Of a stretch of 9,610 nucleotides of DNA, positions 4,805 to 9,610 are shown piece after piece. How positions within the stretch are numbered: the first letter of the stretch is position 1; every line of letters starts with the position of its first letter. The notes under the pieces were generated by a model, which had not been told where the DNA came from, did no database searches, and worked only from the letters and a program-made list of their open reading frames with translations. Position numbers and translations under genes: made by a program. This stretch comes from Candidatus Magasanikbacteria bacterium RIFCSPHIGHO2_02_FULL_47_14 (GTDB taxonomy: Bacteria > Patescibacteriota > Patescibacteriia > Magasanikbacterales > UBA922): assembly GCA_001784275.1 (NCBI GenBank), contig MFQB01000024.1:2563-12172 (forward strand), given 5' to 3'.

Positions 4805-5776
4805 ATGTCGTTCGTTTCCAACTTTGAATTCAAGCCTCAGTTCGAGGGTTGTGCTGGTGCCGAGGAGGAGCACTGGACCGTCGGTCGCAAGAGCGGCCGG
4901 CTTGTTGCCGCGGCTCCGCTTGTCTTTGAAGTGATTGAAGAGGGCGACATCCGGTCCGAGCTCCCGGTTCACCAGATAGAAGTGGTGACCGGGATCTGCC
5001 GGTCGAGCGCTGAGGTCGAACGGGACCTCAGTGGTAAGCAGCGGCAGCTGGCCGCTTTGGGCCAACGCTTTGGCTTCCGTATGAACAGCTCACCGGTACC
5101 GCCTCACCCTGACTTCGAGATCGCGGTTTATCCGAAACCCCGCTACTTGCAGATCGCGAGTCGCAGCGACCCCGAGCATCTGCGCTCGGGGTGGATCTGT
5201 GGACTTCACGTCCACATCGGCTGCGCCTCGATGGCCCAGGCCCTGGTTCTTTTGAACGGCCTGCGCAGCTATTTGCCACTTTTCATGGCGGCTTCGGCTG
5301 TCCGTCCGTTGCCGCCGGCTAACGCCTACCAAGGGCGGGCTTCGGAGCGCTTCTTTCTGTACTGCGGGATGAAGCCTGACCTCGTCCCCCCGTACATCGA
5401 GGGGGCTGAGCACTTTGAACGCCTCGCTCACGAGCACGGGATGGCGGAAGACCCGCGCAAGTGCTGGTGGGCGGCGCGCATCAACCCGAAGGGCACGGTC
5501 GAAGTGCGCATCTTCGATATGCAGAAGCGCGCCGGTCACTCGGCGCAGTTGGCGGCCTTGGTGATGGTGTTGGCCCACATGATCCGCCATGGCCGTCTCC
5601 CCATCTTGCGCGAAGATTCGGCGGCGATCATGGAGCGGCTCACTGCCGCTGCCACCAGCGTCAGCGAGCGCGGGCAGTACCGCGATTCGCTGGAGTTGTT
5701 CCATGATTACGCGGTTCGGCACTACCCGTCCGAGGCGCCGCAGATCGCACGCCTCATCACCCGTCTCTTCACCTGA
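4805..5776 (+). CDS. GCS2-family (YbdK-like) carboxylate-amine ligase, GC-rich and probably acquired
   Basis: Members of the GCS2 family join an amino acid to a carboxylate with ATP; the best-known type is glutamate-cysteine ligase, but many, including YbdK, have uncertain natural substrates. Family motifs are GAEEEHWTV (18-26, metal-binding glutamates), HQIEVVTGICRS (56-67), NSSPVPPHP (94-102), GLHVHIGCAS (133-142) and GTVEVRIFDMQ (230-240). At 323 residues it is somewhat shorter than the usual ~370, mostly from spacing between motifs and the C-terminus; no key motif is lost. ATG 4805 follows a run of six G (4794-4799) that could serve as ribosome binding site. Composition is about 65% GC in three sampled 60-base lines against roughly 40-50% in pnp and trpS, and the protein uses few lysines. 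The gene stands alone between terminator-like hairpins, so horizontal acquisition as a cassette is likely. The substrate cannot be named from the sequence. Confidence 0.85.
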   Translation: MSFVSNFEFKPQFEGCAGAEEEHWTVGRKSGRLVAAAPLVFEVIEEGDIRSELPVHQIEVVTGICRSSAEVERDLSGKQRQLAALGQRFGFRMNSSPVPPHPDFEIAVYPKPRYLQIASRSDPEHLRSGWICGLHVHIGCASMAQALVLLNGLRSYLPLFMAASAVRPLPPANAYQGRASERFFLYCGMKPDLVPPYIEGAEHFERLAHEHGMAEDPRKCWWAARINPKGTVEVRIFDMQKRAGHSAQLAALVMVLAHMIRHGRLPILREDSAAIMERLTAAATSVSERGQYRDSLELFHDYAVRHYPSEAPQIARLITRLFT

Positions 5777-5798
5777 CGCGCCACGTTCTTTTTTTGGA

Positions 5799-5857
5799 GG
5801 GGCCGGCCCGACCGTCGCTGCCACCACGCAACGATCCGGGCCGCCCTGTCATTTTTT
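5799..5857 (+). terminator. GC-rich hairpin and T-tract after the GCS2-like gene
   Basis: GGCCGGCCCG (5801-5810) pairs with CGGGCCGCC (5837-5845) with one bulged C. The loop is large (about 26 bases), and six T residues (5852-5857) follow after a six-base gap. The gap and loop make it less than ideal, but it lies where a terminator is expected and still has the GC-rich composition of the ligase gene. Base composition returns to that of the host just after it. Confidence 0.5.
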
Positions 5858-5908
5858 ACAAGATGTATTGCAGGAAGTGACTGGGTTTTTTTCGTACGTT
5901 GCTCCTAC

Positions 5909-5937
5909 TTGTTGTGTGGTCAAAATTGCGCTACACT
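5909..5937 (+). promoter_or_regulatory. Promoter for the pspC-trpS operon, possibly leaderless
   Basis: TTGTTG (5909-5914), a 17-base spacer and TACACT (5932-5937) form a good sigma70-type promoter. Transcription would begin at about 5943-5946, at or next to ATG 5946 of the PspC gene, so that mRNA may have no leader. No Shine-Dalgarno sequence precedes 5946, in agreement. Confidence 0.6.
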
Positions 5938-5945
5938 ATGCTTAT

Positions 5946-6152
5946 ATGAAACGATTGTATCGTTCAAAAAGACAAAAGATGATTGCCGGTGTCTTTGGCG
6001 GTTTAGGAGAATATTTTGATGTCGATCCAACATTGCTCCGTCTTCCGGCAGCACTTCTTTTGATTCTTACCGGGATTGTGCCAATGGTGATTATCTACAT
6101 CCTGGCTGCAATCATTATCCCGGAAGATCCGAATGGCTCACCGAGTGCATGA
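5946..6152 (+). CDS. PspC-domain small membrane protein
   Basis: This 68-residue protein has the PspC domain signature: a basic N-terminus (MKRLYRSKRQKM), then IAGVFGGLGEYFDVDPTLLR (13-32), followed by a single hydrophobic membrane segment (about 34-58) and a short polar end. PspC proteins in proteobacteria act with PspA/PspB in the response to envelope stress; stand-alone copies, as here, have no settled function. Long in-frame upstream sequence exists back to 5589 but runs through the terminator and the GCS2-like gene, so ATG 5946, set by the promoter position, is the credible start. The stop TGA (6150-6152) is one base from the trpS start, so the two are co-transcribed and probably coupled. 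Confidence 0.85.
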   Translation: MKRLYRSKRQKMIAGVFGGLGEYFDVDPTLLRLPAALLLILTGIVPMVIIYILAAIIIPEDPNGSPSA

Positions 6153-6153
6153 T

Positions 6154-7137
6154 ATGTCCAAACCAGTGATTTTTTCAGGGATTCAGCCCACCGGTAATCT
6201 TCATCTAGGAAATTTTCTTGGTGCTGTCAAACAATGGGTTGAACTTCAAAATAGTGGCACCTACCAGTGCTATTTTTGCATTGTTGATTATCATTCGCTC
6301 ACTGGGAAGATGACTGCGGACGAACGCCGGGCTCAAGTTATGGTAACTGCCACAGAACTGCTGGCTGCCGGTATTGACCCTAAAAAATCTACGCTTTTTA
6401 TACAGTCTCATGTACCAGAGCATACAGAGTTGAGTTGGATATTTAGTAGTGTCACACCTATGGCAGAACTGGAACGCATGACGCAGTTTAAAGAAAAGTC
6501 TGAAAATCAAAAGCAAAATATCAATGCCGGGTTATTTACCTACCCGATTTTGCAGACTGCGGATATCTTGCTCTATCAGGCAACTCACGTACCGGTTGGA
6601 GAAGACCAAGTACAACACGTGGAACTGACCCGAGATATTGCTCGGTGGTTTAACAACCGATATGCATATAATTTTCCAGAAACAGCAGCAGTGCTTACGG
6701 AAACCCCACGTGTCAAAAGTCTCCTGGAACCAGATAAAAAAATGAGTAAAAGTTTAGGCCAAGGCCATGTCATTGAGCTGGGCGAAGAATCGAGCAGTAT
6801 TGAAAAGAAAATACAACGTGCAGTGACCGCCACAGCAGGCGGTGGCATAGCACCCGGCGCGCAGAATTTGTTGTTATTGTACAAGCACTTTGGAGATCCA
6901 GCTCGTTACGAACGATTTATTCGGGAAGAAAAAGAAGGGACTATTCGATATGGTGAGTTAAAGACAGAGTTAAGCAGCGCACTGTCAAATTACTTTGCTG
7001 ATTTTCGTGCCAGAAAACAAAAATTATTGGCAAACCCCGACCGTGTTGCCAAGATTTTTGCAGCGGGTGCAAAACAAGCTCGCGAGGTGGCACAGACAAC
7101 CATGAAACAGGTCCGACAAAAAATTGGTATCCGATAA
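6154..7137 (+). CDS. trpS: Tryptophanyl-tRNA synthetase
   Basis: The enzyme charges tRNA-Trp with tryptophan using ATP. It is a class I synthetase: the HIGH-type motif is PTGNLHLGN (12-20) and the KMSKS loop is KMSKS (196-200) in DKKMSKSLGQG. Further family marks are VTPMAELERMTQFKEKS (101-117), the tryptophan-pocket region around TYPILQTADILLYQA (129-143) and VPVGEDQVQHVELTRDIA (146-163). The length, 327 residues, is normal for bacterial TrpRS. The start at 6154 (MSKPVIFSGIQPTG) fits the family; an in-frame ATG at 6133 lies inside the PspC gene and would add seven unrelated residues. No clear Shine-Dalgarno sequence precedes it, so translation may depend on coupling with PspC one base upstream. 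No T-box or tryptophan-rich leader peptide is seen. A small membrane protein gene starts eight bases after the stop. Confidence 0.97.
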   Translation: MSKPVIFSGIQPTGNLHLGNFLGAVKQWVELQNSGTYQCYFCIVDYHSLTGKMTADERRAQVMVTATELLAAGIDPKKSTLFIQSHVPEHTELSWIFSSVTPMAELERMTQFKEKSENQKQNINAGLFTYPILQTADILLYQATHVPVGEDQVQHVELTRDIARWFNNRYAYNFPETAAVLTETPRVKSLLEPDKKMSKSLGQGHVIELGEESSSIEKKIQRAVTATAGGGIAPGAQNLLLLYKHFGDPARYERFIREEKEGTIRYGELKTELSSALSNYFADFRARKQKLLANPDRVAKIFAAGAKQAREVAQTTMKQVRQKIGIR

Positions 7138-7145
7138 CTTTCATT

Positions 7146-7391
7146 ATGAAATATTTTATTTCTATCCTTGCAATTGCGGTTGGCACGATTTTAATTTTAA
7201 AAACTGAATGGTTTGTAGAAAACTTTGGCAGCAGCTCCTGGGCAGAAGAAAAAATGGGAACCAGCGGCGGCACACGTTTGATGTATAAATTGATTGGCTT
7301 GGCCATTATTTTTATCTCATTTTTAGGACTCACAGGCTCGCTTGGGGGGATTCTGGTTGCCATTTTTGGACGCTTATTTGGAGCCCGTTGA
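7146..7391 (+). CDS. Small multi-pass membrane protein of unknown function
   Basis: The 81-residue product has an N-terminal hydrophobic helix (about 2-18), a polar loop with EWFVENFGSSSWAEEKMGTS (21-40), a second helix (about 47-63) and a glycine-rich third hydrophobic stretch (about 64-76). The loop is rich in aromatic and acidic residues and is the likely conserved feature; I recall similar short proteins in other Patescibacteria genomes but cannot assign a function. It begins eight bases after the trpS stop, without a strong ribosome binding site, and its stop is 22 bases before the likely start of the methyltransferase, so it belongs to the same transcript. Confidence 0.7.
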   Translation: MKYFISILAIAVGTILILKTEWFVENFGSSSWAEEKMGTSGGTRLMYKLIGLAIIFISFLGLTGSLGGILVAIFGRLFGAR

Positions 7392-7413
7392 TTTTAGAGG
7401 TATAGTTGGAGGT

Positions 7414-7965
7414 ATGTATCACAGTGGAAACCAACTTATTGACCCGCATCTTTTGTTTGACAAGACGCGGCTCTCGCCCGGCATGCACATTGCCGATTTT
7501 GGTTGCGGCAGAACCGGTCATATTGTATTTCCCGGTGCGATGGTGGTTGGGGAGCGAGGTGTCGTATATGCAGTGGATATTTTGAAGAGCGTGCTGGAAG
7601 AGGTTGATAAGCGTGCAAAGATGGAAAATCTCACACACGTGCATACGATTTGGTCAGATTTGGAGAAGGTCGGCAAGACCGCGATTCCAAGTGAAACCCT
7701 TGATACTGTGTTTATTATCAACATGTTGTATCATACAAAAGATCATACGATCGTGTGTGACGAGGCGAAACGGCTGTTAAAAAATAAAGCACGGATTGTG
7801 GTTGTTGATTGGATTAAAAATGGGCTGCCCTTTGGTCCAACACAGGAGCAATTTGTAAACTTTGGCAGCATTCGAGAGTGGGCACAGCGAGAAGATTTCG
7901 CGATTCAAGAAGAGTTCCCGATGGGCCAGTATCACTGGGGTATTATCTTATATCGACATATTTAA
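7414..7965 (+). CDS. Class I SAM-dependent methyltransferase
   Basis: A Rossmann-type methyltransferase of 183 residues. Motif I is HIADFGCGRTG (25-35), the acidic end of strand 2 is YAVDIL (52-57, D55), and the fourth-strand region is DTVFIINMLYH (97-107); a closing hydrophobic strand YHWGIILY (173-180) follows. The overall pattern is like the UbiE/type-11 methyltransferases, and the N-terminal NQLIDPHLLFDKTRLSPGM resembles relatives I recall from Patescibacteria. The frame is open to 7342, but that stretch lies within the preceding membrane protein gene, and ATG 7414 gives the family-like start. GGAGG (7408-7412) stands only one base before it, unusually close; AGAGG (7396-7400) is the other candidate ribosome binding site. 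The substrate is unknown. Confidence 0.82.
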   Translation: MYHSGNQLIDPHLLFDKTRLSPGMHIADFGCGRTGHIVFPGAMVVGERGVVYAVDILKSVLEEVDKRAKMENLTHVHTIWSDLEKVGKTAIPSETLDTVFIINMLYHTKDHTIVCDEAKRLLKNKARIVVVDWIKNGLPFGPTQEQFVNFGSIREWAQREDFAIQEEFPMGQYHWGIILYRHI

Positions 7966-7972
7966 AATTTCT

Positions 7973-7980
7973 AAGGAGGT
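7973..7980 (+). promoter_or_regulatory. Ribosome binding site of yraN
   Basis: AAGGAGGT is a perfect complement of the 16S 3' end. ATG 7981 follows immediately and is too close, while ATG 7990 stands ten bases from GGAGG, so 7990 is the preferred start. This is the strongest Shine-Dalgarno sequence in the window. Confidence 0.75.
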
Positions 7981-7989
7981 ATGGGAGGG

Positions 7990-8364
7990 ATGGAGAAACA
8001 GCTGGTTGGAAAACGCGGTGAACAAGCCGCTGCTTTATTTTTGCAACAAAAGGGATACGAAGTCGTTGGTATGAATTACTTTGTGCGCGGGGGTGAGATT
8101 GATATCATTGCCTGGGATCTGTCTGGTGGCGAGCAGACCTTGTGTTTCGTTGAAGTGAAGACACGCAAACACCAAGACGGAAGTGCTGAACGTGCAACCA
8201 ATTATTTGAAACTAAAAAGAATTTTTCGAGCCGCGCGATTTTACTGCGTTCGCGAGAGGATTGACACGTCGGTGACGCCGATTCGGTTTGAACATGTGAG
8301 TGTGTGTGGTGCTGAGGCCGGCGGCCGGTTTGAGATTTCACATTATATAATTCCAGTGGACTAG
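7990..8364 (+). CDS. yraN: YraN/UPF0102 family putative endonuclease
   Basis: UPF0102 proteins share the restriction-endonuclease-like fold; their cellular role is not firmly established. The family motifs are present: GKRGEQAAALFL (7-18) with E11, GYEVVGMNYFVRGGEIDIIAW (from 22, with the E-I-D at 36-38) and FVEVKTRK (53-60). D38 and E55-x-K57 together make a PD-(D/E)xK-type catalytic set. The length, 124 residues from 7990, is normal. The C-terminal third is more variable and ends in a hydrophobic strand. It is the last gene of the operon starting at 5946, 24 bases after the methyltransferase stop, and the next gene is convergent. Confidence 0.88.
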   Translation: MEKQLVGKRGEQAAALFLQQKGYEVVGMNYFVRGGEIDIIAWDLSGGEQTLCFVEVKTRKHQDGSAERATNYLKLKRIFRAARFYCVRERIDTSVTPIRFEHVSVCGAEAGGRFEISHYIIPVD

Positions 8365-8378
8365 CTTGAGATATGGAA

Positions 8379-8435
8379 AGCGGCCCGATGTTCGTCGGAC
8401 CGCTGGGAAAGTATGCACGCCTCCTTGGACGTGCA
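8379..8435 (-). terminator. Paired hairpins ending the minus-strand gene
   Basis: Read on the minus strand after the stop at 8445, TGCACG (8414-8419) and CGTGCA (8430-8435) form a 6-bp hairpin. A stronger one follows, in which 8404-8395 pairs with 8388-8379 over ten pairs including one U-G pair, loop of six, followed by UUUCC. On the plus strand the same position is a C-A mismatch, so the structure fits the minus transcript better. The T-tract is weak. Confidence 0.5.
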
Positions 8436-8444
8436 CACGAGGTT

Positions 8445-9608
8445 CTAGGGTTCCACGACAACCCGTTCGAATGGAAGGGCGTAGACGGCATAGCGGCCGC
8501 TGAAGTAGGCCGGGCTGCCTTCGGGGTTGAACAGCTCGTCGGTCCAAACGAAGGTAGACTGACCCCTGACGTGGTCGCGTGACCCGATTGGGTACGCAGA
8601 GAAGGTCGGATCTCCGCGCGACTCTGGAATCCAGGAGCTGAACTCGTCACCATCACGGACGTCGCTGACGTCGCCGAGAAGGTGAAACTCCACGTCGTCG
8701 TTCACGCCGTTTTCGATGTAGTAGTCTTCACCAAGCGTGACGTAGATTTCTCCCGGGTCATTGAGATTTCGAGGTCGAGTGACCACGAACTCATCAGCTA
8801 TCTGATTTGCATCTCTTCCCACGCCGGCCTCGAGTCTGAGGCTGGCCGGGTCGATGCAATCGAGGATGTGTGCTTGCCCTCTTTGACATGTGCCTTGGAT
8901 GAGGACACGGGCCTCACGCCAGTACAGATGCAAGCCGTTCACAAACACATGCCAGGCGTAGACTGTGTTGCGGTTGTCAGGAACCGGTTCTGCACCGACG
9001 TCACCCACAGTCCGTATTTCAGGACGCGAGCGGTGGAAGACCACTTGAGCAGCGGTGAGTCCTTGGTCCATGAGCTCCTGATTACCGGTTGTCGAAGGAA
9101 CCCCCACGACCTGCTCTGCTGCGAGCACTACACCCGTTGTGGCGTCTACTGCCTCAACCGCGTAGAGAGTTGGTGCAACGAGAAGCCCGGAGGTGTCGCC
9201 ACCGTCGAATCCTTGGATCCGGGTCTCGAACCAGATCTGGACGGTTTGGTCTCGAGCGATTTCGACGTCAACATCGGTCTCGAAGGATCCATCGACCAGA
9301 AGGCCCTGCGCAACGACGGTGTTTTCTTGGCCTGCAATTGTGGCCAGGAAAATCTCCTCAACGAACTCCTCGAGTTTTCTCGAGCTCTCGGGCCGATTGC
9401 CGCCGTGTCTCGGATTGTTGGCCCACCACATGTGAGTGAGTCGGATGTTGCCACCAACTGCGGTCACTTCTGCCGGGCCGAGTACAGTGAAGCCGTAAAG
9501 TGGCTCTTCTTGAGTACCGACAGCAAACAGACGCGGCTCATTGTGGCGGTCTTCTGGCACGATCACCAGATGCGGTTGACAGTCCAGGTCGTTGCGATCG
9601 GTCAGTCT
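8445..9608 (-). CDS. C-terminal part of an unrecognised acidic, lysine-poor protein (5' end outside window)
   Basis: The frame is open to the right edge, so these 387 residues are the C-terminal part of a longer protein; GTG 9566 need not be the start. I do not recognise a family. The sequence is rich in Asp, Glu, Val and Gly, looks mostly beta-strand with loops, has no obvious membrane segment or repeat, and contains only one lysine against many arginines. Two cysteines (GTCQRG and ILDCID) lie 13 residues apart and could form a disulfide, as in an exported protein. Composition is GC-rich (about 57% in one sampled line) and differs from the plus-strand operon genes. It is convergent with yraN, with 80 bases between the stops, and ends at two hairpins. 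A secreted or surface protein is the most likely guess, based on composition only. Confidence 0.6.
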   Translation of the reverse strand, partial: RLTDRNDLDCQPHLVIVPEDRHNEPRLFAVGTQEEPLYGFTVLGPAEVTAVGGNIRLTHMWWANNPRHGGNRPESSRKLEEFVEEIFLATIAGQENTVVAQGLLVDGSFETDVDVEIARDQTVQIWFETRIQGFDGGDTSGLLVAPTLYAVEAVDATTGVVLAAEQVVGVPSTTGNQELMDQGLTAAQVVFHRSRPEIRTVGDVGAEPVPDNRNTVYAWHVFVNGLHLYWREARVLIQGTCQRGQAHILDCIDPASLRLEAGVGRDANQIADEFVVTRPRNLNDPGEIYVTLGEDYYIENGVNDDVEFHLLGDVSDVRDGDEFSSWIPESRGDPTFSAYPIGSRDHVRGQSTFVWTDELFNPEGSPAYFSGRYAVYALPFERVVVEP

Positions 9609-9610
9609 AT

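Noticed and set aside
4680..4934. 84-codon plus-strand frame starting near the TrpR-like stop
   Set aside because: It crosses three hairpin/T-tracts and then reads the GCS2-like gene out of frame.
5090..5827. 245-codon open frame on the minus strand
   Set aside because: It lies wholly opposite the GCS2-like gene and its GC-rich terminator; long antisense frames are expected in GC-rich coding DNA, and the translation shows no family motif.
5589..5945. N-terminal extension of the PspC protein
   Set aside because: The upstream frame overlaps the GCS2-like gene and the terminator; the promoter and family length place the start at 5946.
7342..7413. Longer methyltransferase N-terminus from ATG 7342
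   Set aside because: It overlaps the membrane protein gene by 50 bases and the added residues are out-of-frame readings of it; ATG 7414 agrees better with the family.
1..9610. CRISPR array, tRNA or rRNA genes, transposase, toxin-antitoxin or defence system
   Set aside because: No regularly spaced repeats, no cloverleaf or rRNA-like segments, and no transposase, phage or known defence motifs were found on either strand; the YraN and NYN nucleases have housekeeping context.

Overview
The window looks like a compact bacterial genome of the Candidate Phyla Radiation (Patescibacteria) type. The supporting signs are very short intergenic distances, a tail of a wall/surface-repeat protein of a style common in that group, a TrpR/YerC-like regulator without tryptophan biosynthesis genes, a NYN nuclease set between rpsO and pnp, and a chain of small membrane and hypothetical proteins. 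TGA is used as a stop (PspC gene, GCS2-like gene) and no gene needs TGA read as an amino acid, so the recoded Absconditabacteria/Gracilibacteria lineages are unlikely. The lineage assignment is an inference from gene content and style; no 16S gene is present.

Layout. (1) 3-719, the 3' end of a large surface protein gene with about three degenerate ~50-residue repeats. (2) 728-4152, an RNA-metabolism operon: a near-consensus promoter, rpsO (S15 with an acidic tail), a NYN/PIN-like nuclease gene overlapping rpsO, a structured leader, and pnp (polynucleotide phosphorylase). It ends in a ~146-nt imperfect palindrome with 17-bp perfect ends and a T-tract, which serves as terminator and may be a dispersed repeat. 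(3) 4320-4675, a TrpR-superfamily regulator gene whose start lies inside an 18-bp palindrome with the same geometry and outer half-sites as E. coli TrpR operators, suggesting autoregulation. (4) 4701-5857, three successive hairpin/T-tract units, then a GC-rich (about 65% in sampled lines) gene for a GCS2-type carboxylate-amine ligase, then another hairpin/T-tract. This block stands out in base composition and looks like an acquired cassette. (5) 5932-8364, an operon read from a possibly leaderless promoter: PspC-domain protein, trpS, a small membrane protein, a class I methyltransferase and a YraN/UPF0102 nuclease-like protein. (6) 8379-9608 on the minus strand, the 3' part of a GC-rich gene for an unrecognised, acidic, almost lysine-free protein, ending at hairpins that pair better in the minus-strand RNA.

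How the genes fit together. The rpsO-NYN-pnp group joins a ribosomal protein to a putative endonuclease and the phosphorolytic 3' exonuclease, which suggests coupled translation and RNA turnover. The pnp start region can fold in two mutually exclusive ways, one hiding and one exposing the ribosome binding site, which could allow feedback control. The TrpR-like gene and trpS sit about 1.5 kb apart on the same strand with the GC-rich ligase cassette between them. No tRNA, rRNA, CRISPR array, transposase or phage gene was seen.
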